The notes: generated by a model not told the origin, from the sequence alone. DNA of 64,000 nt from Alcaligenaceae bacterium (GCA_013416405.1 JACCET010000005.1:186001-250000); one strand, 5' to 3'. Positions 16,948 to 25,671 are shown, numbered from the stretch's first letter. Numbers and translations are program-made.

Positions 16948-16961
16948 GCGTAGCCTTCCTT

Positions 16962-18035
16962 TCAGTGACCGGCGCGCGGCGCGGTGGGGCGCCCGGCGGA
17001 CCACTGCTCCGCCTCGAATAAAAGAGGATCTTTTTCCAGCAAGCCTGTCTTGTCACTCCAGCGTGTGCCGGCCGCCAGGGCGCGATGGAACTGCGTGCGC
17101 ATGAAGCGGCTGCCACGAAAATCGGCGCGCGAGACATCGGCGTAGGAAAAATCGGCATACTCGAGCTGCGCATTCACGAAAGATGTGCCGTCGCAACGCG
17201 TGCGATGCAATATGGCTTGAGTCAGGTCGGCACCGCCAAGGTCGGCATGGTCCAGGCAGGCATCGGCCCACAGGCTTTGCGTATATCGCCCTCCCTGGCA
17301 ATGGGCCTCCCGCAGATCGGATTGCACGAACATGGCACGGGACGCATGCGCATTGACCAGTTTCGCGCCACGCATGAATGCACCCTTAAAATTGGTTTGC
17401 TCGAGCAAGGCACCCTGGAAATCGCAGCCCTCGAGCCTGCACTCGGTCAGCTGACAGCGCTGCAGCGTCTGGCTGCTCAAGTCCTGGCCGGACAAGTCGG
17501 CATCCACACACACCACACCATTCCAATACGCGCCGTGCAGCACAACTTGCGTCAAATCGGCATACATATACACCGTTTGCTCCTGCCGCGTATGGCGCAT
17601 ATCGGCATTGCCCCATATACACTCGGTGAAGCTGGCTTGCTTCAGATCCGCTCCCGCCAGGCAAATACCCGTCATGTCCGTCTTGATGAAATTGACCGAT
17701 ACCAATTGCGTATCGCTCATGTCCATGCCGATCGCCTGACTTTCCGACCAGTTCATCTCTTCAATACGATCCGTACGCATCCTGGCGCCGCTGGCATTGC
17801 AGCCGTGAAACACGCACTGATCCAATTGCGCACCGTCCCAGATCGTGTCTTGCAACTGGCAACGGATAAACTGACTGTCGCGCAGATCCAGTCCACTCAG
17901 GTTCACGCCCCTCAAGTCGCAACGCATGAAAACCGCGCCGGCGTAATCTCCCGGTGTCGGGATCAACTGGCGCAAATCCAGATCGACCAGGGGTTCGCCG
18001 CCCTTGATGCGCGCACGCAAAAGATCAGGCGTCAT
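16962..18035 (-). CDS. Pentapeptide-repeat protein of the T6SS effector module
   Basis: A 357-aa protein made almost entirely of pentapeptide repeats, A(D/N)LXX style: FMRCDLRGVNLSGLDLRDSQ near the start, then ADLKQASFTECIWGNADMRH, and AHCQGGRYTQSLWADACLDH with ADLGGADLTQAILH later. This implies a right-handed quadrilateral beta-helix. It overlaps the stop of the DUF2169-pentapeptide gene by 4 bp (ATGA) and ends 14 bp before the DUF4150 toxin start. The location suggests a structural adaptor that carries the PAAR-like toxin onto VgrG, but a direct role is not established. Confidence 0.8.
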   Translation of the reverse strand: MTPDLLRARIKGGEPLVDLDLRQLIPTPGDYAGAVFMRCDLRGVNLSGLDLRDSQFIRCQLQDTIWDGAQLDQCVFHGCNASGARMRTDRIEEMNWSESQAIGMDMSDTQLVSVNFIKTDMTGICLAGADLKQASFTECIWGNADMRHTRQEQTVYMYADLTQVVLHGAYWNGVVCVDADLSGQDLSSQTLQRCQLTECRLEGCDFQGALLEQTNFKGAFMRGAKLVNAHASRAMFVQSDLREAHCQGGRYTQSLWADACLDHADLGGADLTQAILHRTRCDGTSFVNAQLEYADFSYADVSRADFRGSRFMRTQFHRALAAGTRWSDKTGLLEKDPLLFEAEQWSAGRPTAPRAGH

Positions 18036-20659
18036 GCCGCTCCTTCAGCTTGCGGTGCCTTGGGCAGCGTCTTGGCAAGCTTGACGTAAGCACCCGCCGT
18101 ACGGGTACTGGACCCAATCAAAGACTGCGATATATCAGCCCTGAACAGGTTGGCGCCGCTCAGGTCGGCGAATCTGAAATCACTCTTTTGCATCAGCGCA
18201 TCGATCAGATCGGAGTCCCGCAAGTCGGCCCCGGTCAGATCGGTTTCCATGAATAAAGTGCCGTGCGCATCGGCGCGCACAAAACTCGCATCGCGCAAGC
18301 TGGCCTCGGACAGGTCGCAATTCTTCAGCCGCGCGCCATCAAAATTGGACTTGTCCAGAACCAGGCTGCGCAAACTGCACTCATCCAGCAAGGCATCGGT
18401 AAACACCGCGCCGGCCATCTCCATCTGCACCACGCAGCAAGTCTTCAGCCGACTTTGGACATAACGCGGCGGACTCGAGAACCAGCCGTGCACCCAGGCG
18501 CAGGAAACCAGGCTGGCGCCGCTGTAATCCATGCTTTCCAGCCCACATTCGACCCAGGCCACGCGATGCAGGTCCGCCTGCGGAAAACTCAGGCGTTCAA
18601 GACGAGACTGCTGCCAGAAAGTGACAGCATTCAGGCTGGCCTGCGCAAAGCTGCAGTCCTCTATTTCAACGCCCGAGGGCAGGCAGTCCTTGAACACTGC
18701 GCGCGTAAAACGGGATTGCGAAATGACCGCACGATCCAGGATGGTTGCCGTGAAGCGGGCCCCGTCAAAAATGCTTGCATGAACCAGCGCCTCGCCCAGG
18801 TTCGCCTCGTTCAGGATGGCGCCGCTGCAATCCGTCTCGTCAAAATGTGCACGCGCCAGAACGGCACGCGTCAGATCGGCGCCAAGCAGTTTCACGCCGC
18901 TCAGGTTTGTGCGCTCCATCCAGGTGCCATGGCAGCGTGCGTGCGACAAATCCAGCCCCGACAGGTCAACGCCTGTCAGATCCAGTCCCGATAAATCCCG
19001 GCTGCCTTGCATCAGACTTTGTACCCTGCGGCGCATGCGTACACTACGCCCTCCCAACGCAGGCTCGGCCGGCGACTGATGGTGCGCCGCATATCGATAG
19101 AGCTTGGCCAACTGGGCCTGCGCGTCGTCGCGCATGGCCTGAAACTGCGCCACGCTCATACCCTCGGCACCCTTGGCTTCAGCATCTTGCGCCATATCGA
19201 GCAGCTTCATCATGCCTTCATCCCGACTCAGGCGAGGCGGCCCGCCGGGCTTCTTCGCGGCGCCGCCGCTCGCATCGTCCATGGCCTGCTTTGCCTGCGG
19301 CATGTCCTGGAACGCCTGCTTGTGCCGCGCCTCTGCTTCACGTTTCTTCCTGATCATGTCGACTTTCATGAGACGCGTTTTGCGTCGCATGCTGCGGGCA
19401 TAGTCGGGCAGGTCATCCAGCGACTCCAGCGGGGTGAACTGATCGTCATCAAGCTGGTAGTCAGCGGGATTCTGGCCTGCTTCTTCCGCACGCGCAAGCA
19501 TGTCCTGCTTGAGTGCCGCAGCGCGCTGACGCTGGTTGACTGCTTGCGGCCTGTTCATCACTCCGCTGCTGGCCTGCCCGAAATCGCTGTTGTCCAGCAT
19601 ACTTTCAGGCAGCAGGTCTTTGTCGCGAAACGCATACAAGGCGCCCGAGTCGCGAGGCAAACGCTGCTGCAGCACTTTACGATAGTGTTCCTGACTGCGC
19701 GCTGGCGTATCCAGGGATTCCAGCGCCGGCATGATGCTTGCAATCTCGGAACCGTCGTCCGTCGCCAAAGGCAGAGCCCCATGAAAAATCAGCAGCACCC
19801 GCTCCCGGTCGGGGAAGAACCAGGCAGTAGTGTGCCGCATGCTGATTTCATCCAGCTCGTCAGCTCCATGGCGCTGGATGAAACAGCGCGCACGCAAGGC
19901 CGGCAGGCGACCGTCCAGGCAGGCGTGTTCTGGATGCATATTCCAGATTTCATACTCCGCCGCTGGGGACAGCTCGGTTTGCTTCACAAACCACTGGTCG
20001 GCCGAAGCCGTATTGAAAAAATGCGGATCCAGCGTATCCGGCAAGCCCGGAAAGCCATCAGTCAGCCAGCGTTCTTCATAGCCTCCCGCAAGCTTGAAGC
20101 GACGGGGCCTGGCCGGCGAAACCGGCCCGAAAGATACGGGTACTTCTGACTGGCCCTCACGGCTCAGGCGCTGCTCCAGCGCTTCGACGTTGGGCACACG
20201 CCAGACGCCATCCGGATCGCGGGCCGCCCCGATGCCACATTCATTTTCAGCAAAACCCGGGCCGCCGTAGGTATGGCGCCAATTCACGGGCACACCCCGC
20301 ACAACACCCGCCCGGCTCATGCCACCCTGTCCCCAATGCCGGTCACCATGGACAATGAGGCTTTTTTCCAGGTGATCGACCCGCGCCCTGACGGCAACGC
20401 ATCCTGGCTCGGAAACATCCTGCGACCAGGCCTTGCCCGACACCAGGAATTCGGCGCAAGGCTTGGGGATGCTCAAGTCCAGCACCTCATCCTCATCCAG
20501 CTCCTCGCCTGAAATTTTCCACAGATCGGCTTCCATCACCAAGCCTGGTTCCGCGTCCAGCGTGGCCATGGCCAATATGGCTACGCCCAGTTGATGCTGT
20601 CTGCGATATTGGTAGGGACGACTCAAAATACCCAGTCTTAACGGCTTGATGATACGCAT
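18032..20659 (-). CDS. DUF2169 T6SS accessory protein fused to pentapeptide repeats
   Basis: An 875-aa protein. The N-terminal 330 residues are a DUF2169 domain (MRIIKPLRLGILSRPYQYRR, LVMEADLWKISGEELDEDEV, GPVSPARPRRFKLAGGYEER). DUF2169 proteins are effector chaperones that load DUF4150/PAAR effectors onto VgrG. A charged, likely coiled region (about 370-530) follows, then pentapeptide repeats (about 545-850: LSGLDLTGVDLSGLDLSHAR, TDLTGADLRDSDLIDALMQK, ADLSGANLFRADISQS). Most DUF2169 proteins are shorter, so the long repeat tail is a notable fusion. It is co-oriented with vgrG and the toxin in one operon. Confidence 0.88.
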   Translation of the reverse strand: MRIIKPLRLGILSRPYQYRRQHQLGVAILAMATLDAEPGLVMEADLWKISGEELDEDEVLDLSIPKPCAEFLVSGKAWSQDVSEPGCVAVRARVDHLEKSLIVHGDRHWGQGGMSRAGVVRGVPVNWRHTYGGPGFAENECGIGAARDPDGVWRVPNVEALEQRLSREGQSEVPVSFGPVSPARPRRFKLAGGYEERWLTDGFPGLPDTLDPHFFNTASADQWFVKQTELSPAAEYEIWNMHPEHACLDGRLPALRARCFIQRHGADELDEISMRHTTAWFFPDRERVLLIFHGALPLATDDGSEIASIMPALESLDTPARSQEHYRKVLQQRLPRDSGALYAFRDKDLLPESMLDNSDFGQASSGVMNRPQAVNQRQRAAALKQDMLARAEEAGQNPADYQLDDDQFTPLESLDDLPDYARSMRRKTRLMKVDMIRKKREAEARHKQAFQDMPQAKQAMDDASGGAAKKPGGPPRLSRDEGMMKLLDMAQDAEAKGAEGMSVAQFQAMRDDAQAQLAKLYRYAAHHQSPAEPALGGRSVRMRRRVQSLMQGSRDLSGLDLTGVDLSGLDLSHARCHGTWMERTNLSGVKLLGADLTRAVLARAHFDETDCSGAILNEANLGEALVHASIFDGARFTATILDRAVISQSRFTRAVFKDCLPSGVEIEDCSFAQASLNAVTFWQQSRLERLSFPQADLHRVAWVECGLESMDYSGASLVSCAWVHGWFSSPPRYVQSRLKTCCVVQMEMAGAVFTDALLDECSLRSLVLDKSNFDGARLKNCDLSEASLRDASFVRADAHGTLFMETDLTGADLRDSDLIDALMQKSDFRFADLSGANLFRADISQSLIGSSTRTAGAYVKLAKTLPKAPQAEGAA

Positions 20660-20681
20660 GCTTTACAAAAACTCCCTGCGG

Positions 20682-21209
20682 CTACTGAATCTGAACAGGC
20701 GTCTGATGGCGATCAATGGCCAGTTTGGCGGGCTCGTCGGGGTCATACAGTACGTGTACCGTTTTGCCGGTGGCAAAATTGGGCAGCACGGCGTCTTCCA
20801 CCCATACCGCCAGCTTGGCAATACGCTCAATGCCATCAGGCTCCTTGACCGCCAGGGTAAGATTCAGCCCGGTCCTGTGCATGGTATGACCTTCTTCGGT
20901 TCCTCTGCGGTCCAGCGCCACCACTCTGGCTGTCGTGTGGACCGCAAGACTGTCACGACTGAGCCGGTCGGCCAGTCTTTCTTCCTGGCGGGGAAGAAAG
21001 CCCAAAGTCAGAACCACAAACATCAGTAGTGAAAAGCCCAGAATCACCCAGAACCACGCCGGATGTGTGTTCTCGGTAATCAACGCGCGCATCATAACGA
21101 CGCAAAACACGGCAACGCATACCGCCACCCCCAGCACGATCATGAGTCTGTTTGGCATGGTCGCTTCTGTTTTCCTCATCCTGGCCCGTTCTTGTGTCCG
21201 GCGTTTCAT
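20682..21209 (-). CDS. Small inner-membrane protein, DUF3592-like
   Basis: A 175-aa protein with two predicted membrane helices (LMIVLGVAVCVAVFCVVMM and WFWVILGFSLLMFVVLTLGF) and a soluble C-terminal part with TTARVVALDRRG, LAVKEPDG and GKTVHVLYDPDEPAKLAID. That pattern resembles DUF3592 proteins. The ATG at 21209 lies just after the vgrG stop and has TAAGG before it; ATGs at 21179 and 21158 are alternatives. It sits between vgrG and the DUF2169 gene. A role as membrane-located immunity or accessory protein is possible, but nothing in the sequence proves it. Confidence 0.65.
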   Translation of the reverse strand: MKRRTQERARMRKTEATMPNRLMIVLGVAVCVAVFCVVMMRALITENTHPAWFWVILGFSLLMFVVLTLGFLPRQEERLADRLSRDSLAVHTTARVVALDRRGTEEGHTMHRTGLNLTLAVKEPDGIERIAKLAVWVEDAVLPNFATGKTVHVLYDPDEPAKLAIDRHQTPVQIQ

Positions 21210-21216
21210 GCCTGCC

Positions 21217-23565
21217 TTACATAAATATATTCATGACTTTGGTGTAAAGGTTCAAGCCGCCTGTACTGATTTTGGCGGCAGCCGTCCCCGATATCTTGAC
21301 CAGCTTCTGGGTGAGTTCAATCTGGCCGTTGTCATTCTTGAAATCAAAGAAATCAAGCTTGGCCACTGCGTATTGCAAGTTAAGAACATAGGCCTGCCCT
21401 CTGAGTCCCCAAACATCGGCGGCGAGGCCCGTCACTGTGAACCTCGCTGGGGTGCCTCTTGCATAGCTGGACTGCCAGAAGGCAGTGGGGCCGGTGTTGT
21501 TCAATGTCCACGAGGGCGTGGTCACCGTAACGCCCGCTTCGGCATTGACAGTGACGGCGCCCGTCACGGTTTTCGTCAGCGTGCCATCCAGGGTGCTCGT
21601 CGTAGCACCCGTGACCGTATGGGTGATGGCCCCAGTTATGGTGTCGGTGACATCGCCGGTAATCGTACGCGTCACCGCCCCGGTCGTAGTCTGCGTATGA
21701 TCCCCTGTAATCGTTTCATCCACCGTGCCGGTGGTCGTGTCCACCACTGGTCCTGTAATGGTGCGCGTGACATCACCGGTCGTGGTCTGCGTCAGATTGC
21801 CGGTAATGGTTTCATCGACATTACCGGTAATCGTTTCGATCACATTGCCGGTCACGCTGCGTGTTTCATCGCCCGTAATGGTTTCATTGACTGCCCCCGT
21901 TACCGTGCGGTCTGCCCCGGCCATGAAGCTCTCGGTTTCCTGCCCCTGGGTCGTGCTGGTGCGCGCGCTCATGACCGTCAGGGTGTCATTGCCCATGATG
22001 ACCGTATTGCGATCGCCATCAACGGTATGCAGTTCATTGGCCTCGACTTCAGTCGTAAGATCCCGCTCGGCATGCAGCCAGATACGCTCGCCACCGGCCA
22101 CATCCTCGAACATCAAGGCATTGGCAGTGTTGCGGTCACCATCCTTGGATCGGCTCAGAAAGCCGCTTTGCGTGGCGTTGCCAGGCAAATCCCAGGGCGG
22201 CATATTGCTGGCGTTATAGACACGCCCAATAATGATGGGGCGATCGGGATGTCCGCCTATGAAATCGACAATGACCTCGTCATCGACACGCGGCAGTTGA
22301 ATGCCACCAAAGCCACCACCCGCCCAGGGGCTGGACACACGCACCCAGCATGAGCTGTTCTCGTTGGTTTGCCCATAACGGTCCCAACGAAACTGCACCT
22401 TGACGCAGCCATAGCGGTCAGTCCAGATTTGCTCGCCGGGCTTGCCCACCACCCTGGCAGTCTGCGGGCCATGGGTACGCGGCAAAGGCGTCACGCGGGC
22501 AGGCCGGAACGGCAGGCTTGAAGGAATGGCCGCAAAATCGACTTCAAACTGGCTGACCTGCGCCTCGGAGCTGGAATAGTCATTTTCCTGCACGTGATAA
22601 ACGACTTTCTGGATCAGGTACTCACGATTCTCGGCCTGACGCGGATGATTGACTAACGTCAGTAATCGTCCAGGGGCAAGCGCATGCGCGTTGCTCTGCC
22701 CGGTTACCTGCGACTGCTGGGCCTGCAAGGCTTCCAGTCGCACCTGTGAATAATGCTCACCCTGATCGGGTTCGGTATAACCGCCCATCCATTCATAGAC
22801 TTCAAGGTCTCCATTGGCATAGGAGCCGGGATTGCTGCGCAGCGCATCCAGGCTGGCCGCCGGTTTCTTGAAGTCGTAGTCCACCGTTGCGAACTTACCG
22901 GGGGTAACCTGTTCCGCCGGCTCCCAGCGCGAAATATGTTCCTTGTCTGGTTGCACGACACGGTCCGGCCCTATGTAGGGCAGCGACTCAAGTCCAGGAT
23001 ATGGCTCGTGCTGGGAAATATCATCGGTCAGTACCAGGATATGCTTGCCGTCCTCATGCCTGAACCAGTAGCAAATGCCCTCATGCTCCATCAGGCGGCT
23101 GATGAAGGCAAAATCGGTTTCCTGATACTGCACACAGTATTCCCAGGTGCGATAGCTGCCACCCAGCTTGAACTCGCTGGGAAACTCATAATCTGACAGC
23201 ACTTCGCGGATGACATCCGGCACCGACTTTTCCTGGAATATCTTGCTGTCGGTCGTTTGCGTCAGGTACCACAGCCAAGGCCGCACAACCGCGCGATAGA
23301 TGTATTGGCGCGAGGTCGCACTTGCGCGGCCAATCAGCTTGCAGCGCGTGACCTGCCCGTTCAAATAGCGGGTGCCCGCCAAGCCCAGGTCAATACTCAT
23401 GGTCAGGGGCTGGCTCAGCAACTGCCTCAGGTCCAGGGAATGGGACTCGGACAGCATCTCCACATTAAACTCGAATAGCGTCGACAGCTCCTCTTCTCCG
23501 TGGAGCGAGCGGAATACCAATGTGTCGCCGGGAAGTGATGTGCTGACTGTAACGGTACGGTTCAC
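21217..23565 (-). CDS. vgrG: T6SS spike protein VgrG with C-terminal octapeptide repeats
   Basis: A 782-aa TssI protein. The gp27-like domain occupies about 1-340 (MNRTVTVSTSLPGDTLVFRS, YCVQYQETDFAFISRLMEHE), and the gp5 OB-fold region about 380-470 (DRYGCVKVQFRWDRYGQTNE, WAGGGFGGIQLPRVDDEVIV). A DUF2345-like region and 15 octapeptide units of the form TGxVxxTI follow (residues 556-675). A 107-residue end domain closes the protein. It forms the trimeric spike on the Hcp tube. The gene lies between the DUF3540 gene and the DUF2169 effector module, so its cargo is probably the DUF4150 nuclease. Confidence 0.96.
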   Translation of the reverse strand: MNRTVTVSTSLPGDTLVFRSLHGEEELSTLFEFNVEMLSESHSLDLRQLLSQPLTMSIDLGLAGTRYLNGQVTRCKLIGRASATSRQYIYRAVVRPWLWYLTQTTDSKIFQEKSVPDVIREVLSDYEFPSEFKLGGSYRTWEYCVQYQETDFAFISRLMEHEGICYWFRHEDGKHILVLTDDISQHEPYPGLESLPYIGPDRVVQPDKEHISRWEPAEQVTPGKFATVDYDFKKPAASLDALRSNPGSYANGDLEVYEWMGGYTEPDQGEHYSQVRLEALQAQQSQVTGQSNAHALAPGRLLTLVNHPRQAENREYLIQKVVYHVQENDYSSSEAQVSQFEVDFAAIPSSLPFRPARVTPLPRTHGPQTARVVGKPGEQIWTDRYGCVKVQFRWDRYGQTNENSSCWVRVSSPWAGGGFGGIQLPRVDDEVIVDFIGGHPDRPIIIGRVYNASNMPPWDLPGNATQSGFLSRSKDGDRNTANALMFEDVAGGERIWLHAERDLTTEVEANELHTVDGDRNTVIMGNDTLTVMSARTSTTQGQETESFMAGADRTVTGAVNETITGDETRSVTGNVIETITGNVDETITGNLTQTTTGDVTRTITGPVVDTTTGTVDETITGDHTQTTTGAVTRTITGDVTDTITGAITHTVTGATTSTLDGTLTKTVTGAVTVNAEAGVTVTTPSWTLNNTGPTAFWQSSYARGTPARFTVTGLAADVWGLRGQAYVLNLQYAVAKLDFFDFKNDNGQIELTQKLVKISGTAAAKISTGGLNLYTKVMNIFM
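21541..21900 (-). repeat. Fifteen 24-bp units encoding VgrG octapeptide repeats
   Basis: Read on the minus strand, the coding sequence has 15 consecutive 8-residue units, mostly TG-[DNAT]-V-x-x-T-[IVT], for example TGNVDETI and TGDVTRTI. They encode a triple-stranded beta-helix needle of a T4 gp5 type. The DNA units differ at many third positions, so this is an old, selected protein repeat rather than a recent slippage array. Confidence 0.85.
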
Positions 23566-23591
23566 GCGTTCATCTCCTGCATGCTTCCGGC

Positions 23592-24251
23592 TTAGCCCAT
23601 GTGTATTTGATCGGCATCGACCTTGACCAGGTCGGTACCGGTAAGCAGCGTGTGCTGTGCATGCAGCCGCACGGTATGTTCCGCCTGGTAATCAATGCGG
23701 CCCGCCCGGACCTGTTCGGTATCTTCGGTAATCCGGAACACCTGACGGGCCACCTGGGAAATACGGTCCATCACGACTTCATAGCCACTTCCTATCAAAC
23801 GCGCCGCGGCCACGCTGACCCGGGCACCGGTGCCGATATAGTCGAGCTCGCCCACGGTGCATTCCGCCTTGTCGGCGCGCATGCGCAGCGCCGTGGTATC
23901 CAGCGCCAGGCCTTCGTTGCCTTGCAAAGCGACCGTCCGCCCCGCCTGCAAGGAAATATCTCCTTGCGGGCAGGCAATCACCATGCTGCCCTGTATTTCC
24001 AGGCGGGCGGTATCCGGCCGGGCCTGGTGAATGATGGCGATCAGATAGGTCTGTTGCGGGACAGGGCCGCTGATCAGCACCGTGTCACCCACACCGGGAG
24101 CCAGCAGGCAGCTGGCAGCCCTTTGAACACGCCATTCCGTTGTTTCACATTGCACCACGCAATATCCGCCCTCTTCAATCCGGATTACCGTACCCAACAA
24201 TTGCACGGGGTCGTACTGCAGTACGACATCGGGTTTGACGGCGGTTCTCAT
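23592..24251 (-). CDS. DUF3540 T6SS accessory protein
   Basis: A 219-aa protein of the DUF3540 type (LLGTVIRIEEGGYCVVQCET, a GDTVLISGPVPQQTYLIAII segment, then LEIQGSMVIACPQGDISLQA and a C-terminal beta-rich part). DUF3540 genes recur with DUF2169 and DUF4150 genes in T6SS effector modules. The beta-helix-like pattern resembles the gp5 needle, so it may cap or extend VgrG. The start at 24251 follows GGAGAG. It lies 26 bp upstream of vgrG and 139 bp downstream of the pseudokinase gene. Confidence 0.8.
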   Translation of the reverse strand: MRTAVKPDVVLQYDPVQLLGTVIRIEEGGYCVVQCETTEWRVQRAASCLLAPGVGDTVLISGPVPQQTYLIAIIHQARPDTARLEIQGSMVIACPQGDISLQAGRTVALQGNEGLALDTTALRMRADKAECTVGELDYIGTGARVSVAAARLIGSGYEVVMDRISQVARQVFRITEDTEQVRAGRIDYQAEHTVRLHAQHTLLTGTDLVKVDADQIHMG

Positions 24252-24390
24252 TACGTGGCTCTCCTGTATTGCAAATGTGCTGCTGCCTGATCACACGGCA
24301 GTATGCAAAGGCCATGCCTCAGTTTGATGACATGGATACTTCTTTACCTTTTTTACGTTTTGACAGAGCTTGCCTATTCAGGCCGGACAA

Positions 24391-25671
24391 TCATTCAGAC
24401 TCGAATTCATGCACGATACTGACGGACTCGCCCGCTTGCACCGTGAAGGTCCGCTGATAAGAAGGCAAGTCTCCATTGACCACCCTTACGCGATATTCAC
24501 CGGGTTTGAGCGACAAGGAACGCAAGGGAGGCGACACGCCCTGGGATGTGCCATCAATAAACACTTCCCCCCAAGGCTTGATGGCCAGCCCGACACGGAC
24601 GCTTGCGCTGGCCGGTTTCGCCGCCTCCACATCAACCGCCTCCATTTCCACCCGAGCCGCTTGCGCTACTTGCGTCTGCTGCTCCGCGGCTTCCTGCTCG
24701 GCCGCGGCCAATAAGGACCGGGCCGCGGCATGGGCCTCCATATCCATGGCGGAAGTCTGTTCAAGCATGGCCGCTGTCGACTCTCCGACTTCCGGCTCCA
24801 TGGCGGGCGGCTGGGCGGGCGCCGGGTTCAGCGGTTCCGCCGTCTCGCGCACAGACTCAGGCGCCGCGGCAACGACCGGTCCCTGCGGTGTGGCCGTCGC
24901 CGCGATGTCGGCGCCCTGCCCGCGCAGGAAATATGCACCTGCGGCAATCAATGCTGTCGCCACGAACACCATCATCCAGATGGGCACCTTTTTCTTTGTC
25001 TGTCCAGGCTCACTCGCATCCAGCGGCGCGACAACGGCGGCGGATGGCGGACTTTCAGGGACCGGGGCAGCCATCACGACAGGCTCGCTTTGCTCGCGGA
25101 CAAGCGGAGCGAGCGACAGGCCCAGCCCTTGGGCAAACGCATCGACGCTGGCAAAGCGCTGTTGCGGAAGCAAGGACATGCCGCGATCTATCGTTTCCAG
25201 AAACGCCTGTGAATAAGCGGGCAGTTCCATGTCCAGCAAAGGCTCGCAGGTATCCGACACCATGCGCCGCAATGCATCGGGCGGCGGCTGCTTCAGGATC
25301 AGGCTGCGGGCCAAGGCCGACATGCCGTAGATATCTGTCCACGGTCCCTGGGGCCAGGCCTCGTCATCCACATACTGTTCGAACGCGGCAAACCCTTCGT
25401 TGACCGCCTCATGCAGGTTCGTGGATGCGGCGCGGCCTTCAAAAGGGATATCATGCCCGGCTGCCATATGCACCTCGCCTTGCGGATCCAGCAAGACATG
25501 GTCGGGCGATACGGCGCCATACAGCCGCTTCTTGTCATGCAAGGGCTGCAGGGCCAGGCACAACTGGACCAACCACTTTTCAAGGTCGGCCTGAGCCAGC
25601 ATATGGCCCGTGGACAGCCACCCACTGCTGCGCAGGGGAATACCGCTGGAATGAATAGCGCCTGACATCAT
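24391..25671 (-). CDS. Pseudokinase-like PEGA-domain membrane protein (PpkA position)
   Basis: A 426-aa protein. Residues about 25-185 align by eye with the C-lobe of Ser/Thr kinases: LVQLCLALQPLHDKKRLYG, then SPDHVLL (HRD region), WTDIYGMSAL (DIYSLG-like) and MSLLPQQRFASVDAF (P-Q-RF-S like). The glycine loop and VAIK lysine of the N-lobe are absent, the HRD catalytic Asp is Ala, and no DFG is present. A single membrane helix is at about 229-249 and a PEGA domain at about 360-426. The start ATG overlaps the tagF stop (25668-25671). Frames upstream to 25779 are not used. It sits where PpkA is usually encoded. Confidence 0.75.
   Translation of the reverse strand: MMSGAIHSSGIPLRSSGWLSTGHMLAQADLEKWLVQLCLALQPLHDKKRLYGAVSPDHVLLDPQGEVHMAAGHDIPFEGRAASTNLHEAVNEGFAAFEQYVDDEAWPQGPWTDIYGMSALARSLILKQPPPDALRRMVSDTCEPLLDMELPAYSQAFLETIDRGMSLLPQQRFASVDAFAQGLGLSLAPLVREQSEPVVMAAPVPESPPSAAVVAPLDASEPGQTKKKVPIWMMVFVATALIAAGAYFLRGQGADIAATATPQGPVVAAAPESVRETAEPLNPAPAQPPAMEPEVGESTAAMLEQTSAMDMEAHAAARSLLAAAEQEAAEQQTQVAQAARVEMEAVDVEAAKPASASVRVGLAIKPWGEVFIDGTSQGVSPPLRSLSLKPGEYRVRVVNGDLPSYQRTFTVQAGESVSIVHEFESE

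Noticed and set aside
21541-21900. CRISPR-like regular repeats
   Set aside because: The 24-bp periodicity is coding (VgrG octapeptides), the units are imperfect and there are no spacers. No CRISPR array is seen in the window.
20935-22353. 472-aa rightward frame antisense to vgrG
   Set aside because: It mirrors the octapeptide-repeat DNA and has no ribosome site or recognisable domain.
24603-25403. 266-aa rightward frame antisense to the pseudokinase
   Set aside because: Its Pro/Arg-rich composition is typical of a shadow frame.
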